The notes under the pieces were generated by a model that saw nothing but the letters and a program-made list of their open reading frames with translations, did not search any database and had not been told where the DNA came from. From Thermogemmatispora aurantia (GTDB lineage Bacteria > Chloroflexota > Ktedonobacteria > Ktedonobacterales > Ktedonobacteraceae), in assembly GCF_008974285.1 (NCBI RefSeq), contig NZ_BKZV01000005.1, positions 372,001 to 436,000 of the forward strand: 64,000 nucleotides of DNA, in the 5' to 3' direction. Shown piece by piece: positions 36,322 through 45,950 of the stretch; the first letter of the stretch is position 1; the number at the start of each line of letters is the position of its first letter. A program made the position numbers and the translations under genes.

Positions 36322-36897
36322 ATGAGCTGGAATCCAAATCCACAAGAACCGACACCGCCTCCCTATGAAGACCCTCAACAGCCCTATCAGGGCTACCAGT
36401 ATGGTCAGCACTATAGTGGCGGCTACGGTCAATATAGTCAGTATGGTCAGCAGCAACAGCAGCAGTACCGCTATGGCCAGTGGGGCAGACCGGGTTACTC
36501 GTTTACCGAGAACGCAGCCATTGCCGCCGAGGCCAATGCACCGACTTCCTCTGGCTTGCCTGCCAATGTAGCAGCGGCTCTCGGCTACCTGCTCTTCTGG
36601 CTGAGCGGGCTGATCGTCTTTGCGACCGAGAAGCGCAATCGCTTTGTGCGCTTCCATGCCATGCAGTCATTGATCCTCTTTGGACTGGTCACTGTTGTCG
36701 TCTTAGCCTTACGGTTTATAGGCTTCATTCCTGTGATTGGCGCTCTGGCTGGTTTTCTGAGCGCGCTGATTCAGCTGCTGGCTACTCTTGGCTGGGCTGC
36801 GTTAATCGTCCTGACCTTTCTGGGACGCCATATACGCTTGCCCATCATTGGCGACTATGCCGAGCGTTACAGCGGCCCGGCTGGCCCCGGCTTTTGA
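36322..36897 (+). CDS. DUF4870 membrane protein with Gln/Tyr-rich N-terminus (2 of 3)
   Basis: 191 aa from the ATG at 36322. Same plan as its neighbours: MSWNPNPQEP start, then 65 residues of Tyr/Gln/Gly (YGQHYSGGYGQYSQYGQQQQ), then DUF4870 with LSGLIVFATEKRNRFVRFH, three membrane helices and RLPIIGDYAERYSG at the C-terminus. AGAGGG sits unusually close to the ATG. The interval before it (276 bp) suggests separate transcription or processing. Confidence 0.85.
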   Translation: MSWNPNPQEPTPPPYEDPQQPYQGYQYGQHYSGGYGQYSQYGQQQQQQYRYGQWGRPGYSFTENAAIAAEANAPTSSGLPANVAAALGYLLFWLSGLIVFATEKRNRFVRFHAMQSLILFGLVTVVVLALRFIGFIPVIGALAGFLSALIQLLATLGWAALIVLTFLGRHIRLPIIGDYAERYSGPAGPGF

Positions 36898-37269
36898 GAG
36901 GTGAGCGTGGGGGCAGAAACGGCTCACGGGCAGCAATGACCAGCCAGCCAGCCAGCCCTCTTCACGATCTGCTGACTGGCGGAGGGGCTGCCCGCAGCGT
37001 GACGGTTGAGCACCGCGCCAGCCCAGCCAGGAGTACAACCCTTCTCTGCTGTCCCACGTAATATGGAAGACAGGTAGAGGACTCTGAGTTGATGGGCTTG
37101 GCTGAGGAAAGAGAGACCTCACCTGGCCTGGTCGTGGCGTCCTCTCTCTATCGCTATCGAGAGCGGTGCCCTCCTGGGGAGGGGCGCGGATCTGCCGTTT
37201 TCCCTCTCCAGGAATGTACCCGCTTCCCTGAATGCAGAGCAGGCCAGAGAGCAGGAGTAATGATTGACT
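36898..37269. other. Intergenic region between DUF4870 genes
   Basis: No supported gene. A CCAG tetranucleotide run lies near 36944-36957. Small open frames here lack protein character. Confidence 0.35.
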
Positions 37270-37899
<630 letters not shown>

Positions 37900-38072
37900 C
37901 AGGAGGGAGGAGCGCGAGAAGGCCGTGGGAGACGCTCCGCGAACAACGGAGGCACGGCAGTCTCACAGCGAGGCAGGCGGACAGACAGACTTTGCCTGTT
38001 CCTGCTCCACCCCTGGAAGCCCCACAGGCCTGGGTGGAAGAGAGCGGCTCTAGCAGGGGTGCCTGCCTCGCC

Positions 38073-38474
38073 TCATGAGGAAGACGAGGACGACGACGAA
38101 GAAGGCGAAGACAGCCCCTGCTGTAGACGCTGAATAATCTCCTTGAGGCGACGCGTCTCTGCCTCGTGCTGCTCACGCAGCCGGGCGATCTCCTGTTCCA
38201 TCTCCTGCTGCATTTGCTCCATGCGATCTTTCATATGGAGGATCGCCTCTACGCCAGCCAGGTTGACCCCCAGATCGCGCATGAGCCGGCGGATGTGGAT
38301 CACGCGCTCGATATCCTTATCGGAATAGAGGCGTGGGCTATGGGGGCTATTGCCTTTCCGGGCAGGAGAGATCAGCCCGAGGCGCTCATAGTGGCGTAGA
38401 GTTTGTTCATGCACCTGGGCCTTCTCCGCGGCGACGCTAATGATATACCAGGCACCATCCTCACGCTCCGGCAC
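38073..38474 (-). CDS. hspR: MerR-family heat shock repressor HspR
   Basis: 133 aa. MerR helix-turn-helix WYIISVAAEKAQVHEQTLRH, YERLGLISPARKG and RLYSDKDIERVIHIRRLM, then DLGVNLAGVEAILHMKDRM, which is the HspR-specific dimer segment, a coiled coil (QQEMEQEIARLREQHEAET) and an unusual terminal Ser tract (SSPSSSSSSSSS). HspR represses dnaK-type chaperone operons by binding HAIR sites. It is the third gene downstream of grpE and dnaJ, the order seen in Actinobacteria, but here dnaK is not in the window. Confidence 0.88.
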   Translation of the reverse strand: MPEREDGAWYIISVAAEKAQVHEQTLRHYERLGLISPARKGNSPHSPRLYSDKDIERVIHIRRLMRDLGVNLAGVEAILHMKDRMEQMQQEMEQEIARLREQHEAETRRLKEIIQRLQQGLSSPSSSSSSSSS

Positions 38475-38875
38475 GGTACCTCCCTCCTTCCTTCCTAGTG
38501 CTCAGGCCGTGCCTGGCCGCTGCCCGGCCTGCTCTCTCTCAGTCTACTTGAGCATGAGCCGAGCAGACAGGAGAGCGGCGGGCGAGCAAAGCTGTCTGGC
38601 CAGCCTGCCATGCTACGTGAACGCATGAGCGTGTCGGTCAACTCGCTCGGTGCAGACGGGTGATCGCGCGAGCTTGCGAGCGATCACTGCAGACGAGCAG
38701 GATGATCATCAGGTCATCGTCAGCCTATGGGGCCAGCGATCAAACCGGGCGGATAGGTGTCGCCCCGCTCCGGGCGCATCAGGCCGTAAGCGAGCGATCT
38801 GTAGAGCTGCTGGCTGACTGCCGGTTGATAGGTTGGAGCGATCAGGCGAGATGAGTCAGGGCGAGCACCGGCTGA
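38475..38875. other. Intergenic region dnaJ-hspR
   Basis: No gene seen. A 28-bp imperfect palindrome beginning GTGATCGC and ending GCGATCAC lies at 38660-38687. The 400-bp gap makes simple co-transcription of dnaJ and hspR less certain. Confidence 0.4.
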
Positions 38876-39877
38876 TCAAGTAGCCGAACGAACCTCGACG
38901 TTGCGCGTGCGGGCCAGCTGTTCGAAGAGCTGGCGCTCCTCATCAGTGAGGTGCATGGGCAGCACTACCCGCACGCGCGCGTAGAGATTGCCCTGACCCT
39001 CGCTCCGCAGGCGGGGCATGCCTTTGCCCGCCAGGCGGAAAAGCCGCCCGTTCTGGGTCTCCGGTGGAATGGTCAGCATCAGCTTCCGCCCGTCGGGGAG
39101 AGGAACGAGCGCTTCTCCGCCCAGCAGGGCCTTATAGAGATCAACATCGATATCCAGATAGAGATCATCACCGCGGCGTTCAAAGACTGGATCGGGCTTG
39201 ACGCTAATGATCAGGTAGAGATCGCCGCGTGGCCCACCGCCGATGCCGGGCTGGCCCTCACCAGCAACGCGGATGCGCGAGCCATTATCTACGCCAGCAG
39301 GGATCTTGACCTGGATTTTCTTGCTGCGCACGACCGTGCCCTGGGCGCCGCAGGTCGCGCAGGCCCGTCCATGCACCTCGCCGATGCCCTGGCAGACAGG
39401 GCAAATCTCGGTCGACTGGATGTTGAAGGTGCGCGTGCCACCGGTATAGGCTTCACGCAGTGTCACCTCGACCGGCTGCTCGATATTGTCCCCGGCGCGC
39501 CGCCGGAACTCCTGGCGTGGCGTGCGGGCGCTACGCCCGAAAAGCGCCTCGAAGAAGTCGGAGAAGCCACTGTTGCTCTCGAAATCGAGCGTTGAGGAGC
39601 GGCCACTGCCATAGGGATAGGAACGCCGAAAGCCCGAGAAACCGGCGAACTGATCCTGCCAATTGGGGCCGAGCGCATCGTACTTGCGCCGCTTCTCCGG
39701 GTCAGAGAGCACCTCGTACGCCTCATTAATCTCCTTAAACTTCTCCTCGGCGAAGCGGTCACCCGGGTTCACGTCGGGGTGATATTTGCGGGCCAGCTTG
39801 CGAAATGCCTTCTTAATCTCATCGGCGCTGGCCCCGCGAGCAACGCCGAGGATCTTGTAGTAGTCTTTATATTCCAT
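38876..39877 (-). CDS. dnaJ: DnaJ/CbpA-type co-chaperone with reduced zinc finger
   Basis: 333 aa. J domain residues 1-70 with the HPD motif in [11 protein letters not shown], a Gly/Phe/Ser-rich linker ([14 protein letters not shown]), then a shortened cysteine region with only two CxxC knuckles ([12 protein letters not shown] and [10 protein letters not shown]) in place of the four CxxCxGxG repeats of canonical DnaJ, and the two substrate-binding C-terminal domains ([30 protein letters not shown]). It stimulates DnaK ATPase. Intermediate between DnaJ and CbpA; AAAGGGG precedes the ATG. Confidence 0.92.
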   Translation of the reverse strand: MEYKDYYKILGVARGASADEIKKAFRKLARKYHPDVNPGDRFAEEKFKEINEAYEVLSDPEKRRKYDALGPNWQDQFAGFSGFRRSYPYGSGRSSTLDFESNSGFSDFFEALFGRSARTPRQEFRRRAGDNIEQPVEVTLREAYTGGTRTFNIQSTEICPVCQGIGEVHGRACATCGAQGTVVRSKKIQVKIPAGVDNGSRIRVAGEGQPGIGGGPRGDLYLIISVKPDPVFERRGDDLYLDIDVDLYKALLGGEALVPLPDGRKLMLTIPPETQNGRLFRLAGKGMPRLRSEGQGNLYARVRVVLPMHLTDEERQLFEQLARTRNVEVRSAT

Positions 39878-40229
39878 CTGCCCGCCCCTTTGTACGTTGA
39901 GAGCTGCTGGCTCTGATGGCTAGCTTGCCAGCTTCTGCCAGCGCGCTTGCTTGCGGAGCCACTACGGGTCTATCAGCTTTGGGGAACCCTACCACGTTGC
40001 CACCGGCCTGTGACCATCGCCGGCCTGTAGTCGAAACCGCAGTGCAGGGAAAGGCCTCCTGTCTGTCTGTCTGTCTGCCTGCCTGCCTGCCTGGGCGAGA
40101 AGGAGCGATATGTGCTGAGACAGCTCGCCTGCTGGCTGCTTGCGTCGTGTCCCGAGGACCCTGATAGTCAGGCTCGGCTGGCGTGAGTTGCATAGCTTTG
40201 GATTGAGCCTTCCCCTGGTGGTCGCCGAC
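39878..40229. other. Intergenic region grpE-dnaJ with tetranucleotide repeat
   Basis: No gene seen. (CTGT)4 at 40059-40074 runs directly into (CTGC)4 at 40075-40090. No promoter could be defined with confidence. Confidence 0.45.
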
Positions 40230-40937
40230 TCAGGCCTCTCCCTGTTGTTCGCGCTCCTTATTGCTAGCGGCCACCGTCACTTTAACGCGGGCAGGGCGCA
40301 GCGTTTCATCGCTCAACTTATAGCCTTTACGGACCTCCTCCACGACGATGCCCTCCGGCTTCTCGCTGTCCTCGACGGCCTCGACCGCCTCATGGATATA
40401 GGGGTTGAACTGCTCGCCCACGGTAGGCACTGGGGTCAGGCCCTCACTGCGAATCAGCTCATTCATCTGCCAGGCCACCAGGCGCAAAGTTTGCTGCAGG
40501 CCCTGGCGATCCAGGCTATCCTGATAGGCCAGCGCGCGATCCAGGTTATCCATCACCTCAAGCAACTTATTCAGTAGAGCCTTCTTCTGCTGCAGGACGC
40601 GATCGGCAATCTCGCGCTCACGCCGCTTGCGGAAGTTTTCCAGATCAGCACGCTCGCGGACAAACTTGTCCCAGTTCTCACGAGCTTCCTGGCGAGCCTG
40701 GGCGAGCTGGGCCGCCAGATCAGCAAGCTGGGCCTCCAGCTGAGCGATGCGCTCCTCTGGCGTGGGGCTGGGCTGCTCCTCAGCGGTGGCAGCGGGCGTC
40801 TCTGCAGACTCGGCTGGCGCTGCGGCGGCAGTGGCTTCCGGCTGCTCCTTTTGGGGCGTCTCAGCCGCCAGTTCCTGGCCCTGGGGCGTTGGCTCAGGCT
40901 GCGGCCTCTCGGTAGTTTCCCTGGGTTCGTCCGTCAT
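40230..40937 (-). CDS. grpE: Nucleotide exchange factor GrpE
   Basis: 235 aa from the ATG at 40937 (GAGGGGAG upstream); the frame is open from 40958. The first 75 residues are acidic, Glu/Pro/Ala-rich and disordered. A long coiled coil follows (IAQLEAQLADLAAQLAQARQ, residues 82-125), then the GrpE head with DLENFRKRREREIADRV, YQDSLDRQGLQQTL and the C-terminal EGIVVEEVRKGYKLSDETL before RPARVKVT. GrpE swaps ADP for ATP on DnaK. Transcribed from the strong promoter at 41084-41112. Confidence 0.95.
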   Translation of the reverse strand: MTDEPRETTERPQPEPTPQGQELAAETPQKEQPEATAAAAPAESAETPAATAEEQPSPTPEERIAQLEAQLADLAAQLAQARQEARENWDKFVRERADLENFRKRREREIADRVLQQKKALLNKLLEVMDNLDRALAYQDSLDRQGLQQTLRLVAWQMNELIRSEGLTPVPTVGEQFNPYIHEAVEAVEDSEKPEGIVVEEVRKGYKLSDETLRPARVKVTVAASNKEREQQGEA

Positions 40938-41083
40938 AACAACACTCCCCTCGTGCATACGTCTTGAGTCTATCTAGAATGGCACAGGGCGCAGCTCTAA
41001 GCCGCACCCCGCCAGCGGTCCTCTCTCGTTTTGCACGCTTGCTCTGGAGCAAGCGCTCTCTCCAGGGGATTTACTATTGTTTT

Positions 41084-41113
41084 AGTATAAATTTTGAGCC
41101 TGCTCCTGTCAAG
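41084..41113 (-). promoter_or_regulatory. grpE promoter with overlapping HAIR-like HspR site
   Basis: Minus-strand TTGACA (41112-41107), 17-bp spacer and TATACT (41089-41084) form a near-consensus promoter, start near 41077. Overlapping the -35, CTTGACA-N7-GCTCAAA (41113-41093) has the 21-bp HAIR layout (consensus CTTGAGT-N7-ACTCAAG), matching 10 of 14 defined bases with both mismatch pairs at symmetric places. Promoter is well supported; the HspR site is a proposal. Confidence 0.65.
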
Positions 41114-41223
41114 TTATGACGAGAGCGAACCAGCAACCAGTCCCATTGTCACTTGGCCGCTAAGGGGGCAGAGAGAGGCGAGAAAAAGCAGAGGCAGGGG
41201 CGAGTCTGAGGCAGGAAGAGCGG

Positions 41224-42237
41224 TTAGTCGCTCTCTGCCAGCATCTGGGTCGCTTCCTCCTGCTCTGTCTCGTTCTCCTGCCAGCGTGGTCCGCGTTCGA
41301 GCAGAATCGGCCCAAAAAGGGTTTCCTGGCGAACGCTGATGCGCTCGTGTTTCCACAGGTCGAGCATGGCCAGAAAAGTCACCACGATCAGCAAGCGCGA
41401 AGCGCCTGGTTCTAGCAGGTCACTCAGCCAGAGGCGCGAGGTCGTACGCAGACGAGCGGTGATGACTGCTATGCGCTCGCTTACGCGCACGCGTGCCACG
41501 GGGAGCACCAGGCCCCCGTTGGCCTCTGCCTCGGCGCGGCTGCGAGTCTCAAGCAGACGGCGAAAGCTGCGAGCGAGCGCCTCGACCTCCAGGCCGACTA
41601 AGGTTGGAGGAGTCCAGGCCAATTGGGCCTCGATACCAGCCAGCAGGCTGGAACGTCCGTACGTCTGGAGGCCCGCCTCCGCTCGCTGGCGCAGGACTGA
41701 GGCGATCTCTTTGGCGATCTTATATTCCTTCAGATGGCGTTCCAGCTCGGCAGCCATTTCCTCGGCCTGGCGGGTCTCCTCCGAGATCTCCTGGCGCGGG
41801 TTACGCGGCAAGAGGCTTTGCGATTTGATAAAGAGCAAACGAGCGGCGATAGCGACGAAGGCGGCCATGTTCGCAAGGGGCAACTCCTCCTCGTGCCAGC
41901 GGCGCAGATAGGCCAGGTATTGATCTGTGACGGCCACCAGGGAGATGGTGGTGATCTCCATCTGGCGTTTCTCGATCAGGTAGAGCAGAAGCTCCAGGGG
42001 CCCCTCGAAGACCGGCAGGCGCACGATGTAACCGGTCTGGGGCAATCCCCACAGTTCAGAGGCTCCCTGGAGAGGAAACTGGGTGGCCCTCTCCTCGCTC
42101 TCCCCTGCCTGCTCTGGCTCCTCCCCTTGGCTTTGGGTCTGGGCATGGCGGGGCCTGGGCGCCGCTGTGTGGGAGAGAGGAAGAGAGGAAATGGCCGCCG
42201 TCTGCGCCTGGCTGTTGCGCTCCTTGTCCTGTGTCAT
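41224..42237 (-). CDS. scpA: Segregation and condensation protein ScpA
   Basis: 337 aa from the ATG at 42237 (GAGGTTTGTC upstream). Polar 60-residue N-terminus, then the kleisin domain beginning YIVRLPVFEGPLELLLYLIE and FVAIAARLLFIKSQSLLPR, with a middle helical region and the C-terminal winged helix (RLLIVVTFLAMLDLWKHER). ScpA bridges the SMC head domains together with ScpB. scpB, often adjacent, is not seen here. A minus-strand TATACT at 42276-42271 is a likely -10. Confidence 0.93.
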   Translation of the reverse strand: MTQDKERNSQAQTAAISSLPLSHTAAPRPRHAQTQSQGEEPEQAGESEERATQFPLQGASELWGLPQTGYIVRLPVFEGPLELLLYLIEKRQMEITTISLVAVTDQYLAYLRRWHEEELPLANMAAFVAIAARLLFIKSQSLLPRNPRQEISEETRQAEEMAAELERHLKEYKIAKEIASVLRQRAEAGLQTYGRSSLLAGIEAQLAWTPPTLVGLEVEALARSFRRLLETRSRAEAEANGGLVLPVARVRVSERIAVITARLRTTSRLWLSDLLEPGASRLLIVVTFLAMLDLWKHERISVRQETLFGPILLERGPRWQENETEQEEATQMLAESD

Positions 42238-42458
42238 GCCGACAAACCTCGTCTGTGATGGGTGGCCTATAGTATAGCTGGCTGCCCACGTCCAGCACTG
42301 TGCAGCGCCAGGGCTGATCACAGCGGGACGAAAGAAAGTGAGTTGAACTGTGCGTGCTGGCCCGCAGGGACCTGGGCAAGGTCAGTATAGAAGGAGAGAG
42401 AAGGGCGGTCAATTCCTTCTCCTGGCCAGTTAGCCAGCATTCTATCTCGCCCGGCTGG

Positions 42459-43088
42459 CTAGGATTGCTCATCAACCCGGTGCAGCTCGGCGGCGGGTCC
42501 ATCGGGCTGGTGGTGCGTACGGATATAGAGTACCGTGCGTTCGGAGAGGCCAGCCTGAGCTGCAAGAGTGGCCCCAATGTCTGCATGCCACCAGGCGTAG
42601 CCGAGCGCCTGCCGCCAACGAGGCAGCTCTGGCCGCGGATAGACTGCCATACGCGCCAGCAGGCGGGGAGCGAAGTGTTTACCGAGCACAATCACGGGCC
42701 GTGTCCAGAAAGGCACGCGCCCATCGCCCTTGCCCACATCGTGCAGGAGCGCGGCGATCAGCAGCTCCTGGTCATGGCTGCCGCTCGCCAGCAGGCCGCG
42801 GTAGACGCGCAGGCAATGGGCCTGGTCTGCGCGCGACATGCTCTCAAAAAGAGCAAGCGCGGCAGGAGGCAGGATGGCTGCCAGCTCAGCGCGCTCGGCG
42901 CTGCTCAGAGGACGACTGGGAGCAAGCTGGGCCCAAACCTGCTTGAGGCGATAGCTGATACGTCCAAATCGCGACAGAGCATATGGTCGCTGTGGCCTGA
43001 CTCTCGCGCTCTCCTGGCGCTCTTCTTTCTCTATTGGCGCTACACCCATCTTATCTTTCTGCTCAGAAGCTGTAGATTTGCGCGACAT
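42459..43088 (-). CDS. HD-domain phosphohydrolase
   Basis: 209 aa. HD domain with ELLIAALLHDVGKGDGR (the H-D pair binding the metal, near residue 117) and a further His in YAWWHADIGATLAAQ and IRTHHQPDG. The first 60 residues are basic and polar (SARVRPQRPYALSRFGRISY). The family cleaves phosphate esters, commonly (p)ppGpp or nucleotides; the substrate cannot be assigned. Its start overlaps the end of the site-2 protease gene by 26 bp, so the pair is translationally coupled. Confidence 0.85.
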   Translation of the reverse strand: MSRKSTASEQKDKMGVAPIEKEERQESARVRPQRPYALSRFGRISYRLKQVWAQLAPSRPLSSAERAELAAILPPAALALFESMSRADQAHCLRVYRGLLASGSHDQELLIAALLHDVGKGDGRVPFWTRPVIVLGKHFAPRLLARMAVYPRPELPRWRQALGYAWWHADIGATLAAQAGLSERTVLYIRTHHQPDGPAAELHRVDEQS

Positions 43089-43794
43089 TGGTTGCGCTCA
43101 GATTGGTCACCAGGCCAGCCAGGAAAAAGGCCCCTTCACGGATATAGTCGGGAATATGGGCCAGGAAAAAGCCGGGCATCTGGGCAAGCTCGGCGATGAA
43201 GGGGACGATGAAGAAAAGCGCCAGGATGATCAGGGGACCCCAGGGGCCAGAGCGTGCAAACTGCAGGGCCTGGCGTGTTGGCAGCAGAATATAGACAATC
43301 TGGTAGCCGTCAAGCGGGTAGACTGGCAGGAGATTCAGGATGGTCAGGGCCAGATTAGTGCAGCTGAAGACCATCAGGAATTGCGGTATGCGCAGCAGCA
43401 CTGCGTTCTCCGAGACCAGCGGGTAGACGAGGCGCGCGATTACAGCAAAGACCAGGCCCACTAGCAGACTAAAAATCGGGCCAGCCAGAGCAACCAACAA
43501 GGGACCGCTGGTACGTCCGCCGCGCAGCTTCCAGGGATCAGTCTTCACTGGCTGGCCCCAGCCCAGGCCAACCGGCCCAAAGGCAATGGGCATAAAGGCC
43601 AGAATCAGGCACAGCAGCGTCCCAAGCGGATCGAGATGGCGGCGCAGGCGCAATGTATAGCGTCCCTCGACCCGGGGCGTTGGATCGCCGAGCCAGATCG
43701 CCATTTGGGCATGAGCAAACTCGTGCAGCAGGATGGCGATCAAAAATGAAACGACGATCATCAACGCCAAAACCACATTGATTTTCGTCTCCAT
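43063..43794 (-). CDS. Site-2 protease family membrane metalloprotease (M50)
   Basis: 243 aa, about six membrane helices. HEFAHAQMAIWLGDP carries HExxH at about residue 25, and the third ligand lies in NLLPVYPLDGYQIVY (NxxPxxxLDG) near 166. ALAGPIFSLLVGL fits the middle transmembrane segment. This small, PDZ-less S2P form is common in bacteria and may cleave membrane-bound regulators. Gene pair with the HD hydrolase. Confidence 0.9.
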   Translation of the reverse strand: METKINVVLALMIVVSFLIAILLHEFAHAQMAIWLGDPTPRVEGRYTLRLRRHLDPLGTLLCLILAFMPIAFGPVGLGWGQPVKTDPWKLRGGRTSGPLLVALAGPIFSLLVGLVFAVIARLVYPLVSENAVLLRIPQFLMVFSCTNLALTILNLLPVYPLDGYQIVYILLPTRQALQFARSGPWGPLIILALFFIVPFIAELAQMPGFFLAHIPDYIREGAFFLAGLVTNLSATNVAQIYSF

Positions 43795-43962
43795 CGCTTT
43801 CCTCGTTGTCGATATCGGATCTCTGTGCAGGCTCCGTAGAGGCTGGCGTTTAACTCCAGGCGCTTCTGGCCAGGGAGATCGTCCTGTGAGTTGATGAGTG
43901 GCCGGCCTGGTGCATCTGCTTCAGGTGCTCAGCCTCTCTCGGGTGACGGACTGACATGGCTT

Positions 43963-44886
43963 TTATGGGCTGACCAGCAAGTCGATCTCCATCGCTTCTC
44001 GGGCCAGGCGCGACCGACTGAACTGCCGGCGAGTAGCGGACTCGATGCGTTCCAGCTTCTGGTCATCGTAGGTTGGCTCGTGGTGAAAGAGAACCAGCTC
44101 GCGTACCCTGGCCAATTGCGCCACTGTCGCCGCCATCTCGTAAGTACTATGGCCGAAGCCGCGCCGCGATTGCTGATAATCTTCGGGAGTATACTGAGCA
44201 TCGTGGATGAGGAGATCGGCCCGTTCCAGGAAAGCCAGCATCTCGCTCTGGTACTCCTCTCCCCATTCTAGATCAGTGGCGTAAATCAAGCGCCGCCCGG
44301 CGTGTTCGATGGCGTAAAGCAGCGAGCCGTTCTGTGGATGGAGGGTCGTAAACCGGGCATGAACGCGGACCTCCGTCGGTAAAGGAGGCGGCTCCCAGGC
44401 AGCTTGATTTTCTTGCAGCAAGAGCGGCTGCTTGCAACCTGGTTTCCAGATGATCCACATGTTATCTTCCAGAGTGTAGAAGGCTCGCTGCGATGGTAGC
44501 TGACGAATATCGACGGGAAAGTAGGGTGGCGACATGACGGGTACAACAAGCCCTTCGACATCACGTCCAGCAAGGCGGGGACCAAAGAAGTCGATGCTGA
44601 CCGTTGGTTCATAGAGAGGAGCAAAGAAAGGCAGTCCGAGCAGGTGGTCGCCATGAGCGTGAGTGATCAGCAGAGCGATGTGGAGCGCATTGCCGTTGCT
44701 GCGCCGCAGCAGCGAATCGCCCAGGGCGATAATGCCGCTGCCGGCGTCCAGCACCAGCGTACGCCCGCTGGCATCCACCTCGACGCAAGCGGTATTGCCA
44801 CCGTAGCGCAGCGTCTGTGTTCCTGGTACCGGGTAGCTGCCGCGCACGCCCCAGAAGCGAACACGGAAACGCGGCTTCTCAGCCAT
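43963..44886 (-). CDS. MBL-fold metallo-hydrolase
   Basis: 307 aa from the ATG at 44886 (AAGGAGCAACTG upstream). Starts RVRFWGVRGSYPVPG, typical of the MBL group related to cyclic-nucleotide phosphodiesterases and RNase Z-like enzymes. Zinc ligands: LITHAHGDHLLGLP (HxHxDH near residue 78), Asp in LIHDAQYTPEDY, and His residues in RGFGHSTYEM and LVLFHHEPTYDD. The substrate is unknown. Minus-strand TATAAT at 44940-44935 is a good -10. Confidence 0.85.
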   Translation of the reverse strand: MAEKPRFRVRFWGVRGSYPVPGTQTLRYGGNTACVEVDASGRTLVLDAGSGIIALGDSLLRRSNGNALHIALLITHAHGDHLLGLPFFAPLYEPTVSIDFFGPRLAGRDVEGLVVPVMSPPYFPVDIRQLPSQRAFYTLEDNMWIIWKPGCKQPLLLQENQAAWEPPPLPTEVRVHARFTTLHPQNGSLLYAIEHAGRRLIYATDLEWGEEYQSEMLAFLERADLLIHDAQYTPEDYQQSRRGFGHSTYEMAATVAQLARVRELVLFHHEPTYDDQKLERIESATRRQFSRSRLAREAMEIDLLVSP

Positions 44887-45094
44887 CAGTTGCTCCTTCG
44901 TGCCTGCTGACGTATTGCCTGTCGTTGCATGGTAATTATAGCTTGCGCTGCTCTCCTTGAAAAGGGCTGCTCTTCTCGAGCGGCAGGGCAGCTTAACCAG
45001 CAAGGCCAGCGGTAGCAGGCCGGAGTCATCCATCGATCGCGCGTGGACCCTGGGGAAGGAGAGAGACCGCTGCCTTACCTTCAGCCCTCATAAC

Positions 45095-45103
45095 TGGTAC
45101 AAT
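45095..45103 (+). promoter_or_regulatory. Extended -10 promoter of the LppX-like gene
   Basis: TG-G-TACAAT, start expected near 45110, 24 nt before the ATG at 45134. Confidence 0.55.
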
Positions 45104-45133
45104 CCTTAGCAGAAGCATAGGACGAGGCGGAGC

Positions 45134-45907
45134 ATGCACCATCAGAAGACGCAGGTGTTGAAACATATGAATACAGCAAGAAGCGTGTCGTATGAAAGGA
45201 GAGCGAGGCATACCGGGTTGGGCCGAGGCGGATGGTTATCGGCGGTGGTGGCCCTGAGCGCTCTGCTCATGCTGGCTGCCTGCGGCGGCAGCTCAGCCCC
45301 TGATGCGCGGCAATTGCTCGCCGCGTCCCAGGCGGCCATGCAAAAGGTTCACTCCTATCATTTCAATCTCGAGGTTGAGCACCCTGGCAGCGGCGCCACC
45401 CTGGTCATCCAAAGCGCCGATGGTGATCTGCTGGTTCCCGATCGCTTGCAAGCCGATGCTGGGGCCCTGGTCCTTGGCTCGCTGGTGCAGGTCAAGATCA
45501 TTGTGGTGGGCGGACAGCAATATATGACCGATCCCATTACGGGACGCTGGCAGACCATCAACGGACTGCCTGATCCCCGCGTGCTCTCTGACTCGCGCAC
45601 TGGGATCGCCGCCCTTTTGGGGCAGATTCGCAATCCGTCTACACCCGGCGAGAGCAGCATCGATGGCGTTGCCTGCTGGAACATCACCGGCAAGCTCGAT
45701 GCCGCTTATCTACGCGGTTTGCTGGGCGATCAGACGCGGGCTGGCTCGCTGCTCGATGCCGCTGTCTGGATCGGCAAGAACGATCAGCTGCCCCACCAGA
45801 TACGCCTGACGGGGGTGGCTGCCGATGGCGATACGAGCCAGACGGTCCGCACGTTGAAGCTCTCGAAGTTCAACGAAACGATTACGATTAGTGCGCCAGC
45901 TGTTTGA
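45134..45907 (+). CDS. LppX/LprAFG-family lipoprotein
   Basis: 257 aa. Basic N-terminus, hydrophobic segment LSAVVALSALLMLAACGG with lipobox LAAC (lipidated Cys near residue 50), then an LppX_LprAFG fold: ASQAAMQKVHSYHFNLEVE, VVGGQQYMTDPITGRWQTI, and GVACWNITGKLDAAY. These proteins carry lipids between membranes or to the cell surface in mycobacteria. A start at the in-frame ATG at 45167 would also keep the signal. The 43-bp gap to the MFS gene recalls the lprG-Rv1410 lipoprotein-MFS pairing of mycobacteria. Confidence 0.83.
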   Translation: MHHQKTQVLKHMNTARSVSYERRARHTGLGRGGWLSAVVALSALLMLAACGGSSAPDARQLLAASQAAMQKVHSYHFNLEVEHPGSGATLVIQSADGDLLVPDRLQADAGALVLGSLVQVKIIVVGGQQYMTDPITGRWQTINGLPDPRVLSDSRTGIAALLGQIRNPSTPGESSIDGVACWNITGKLDAAYLRGLLGDQTRAGSLLDAAVWIGKNDQLPHQIRLTGVAADGDTSQTVRTLKLSKFNETITISAPAV

Positions 45908-45950
45908 TCCCTGCCAGAGCTGCTGGTCTCTCTGCCGCTGGAGGTGAGAG

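Noticed and set aside
38475-38875. HAIR site upstream of hspR (CTTGAG near 38548)
   Set aside because: Only one half-site is present; the partner TCAAG at 11-bp spacing is missing.
40963-40983. HAIR site just upstream of grpE start (CTTGAGT)
   Set aside because: One perfect half-site but the second half is absent.
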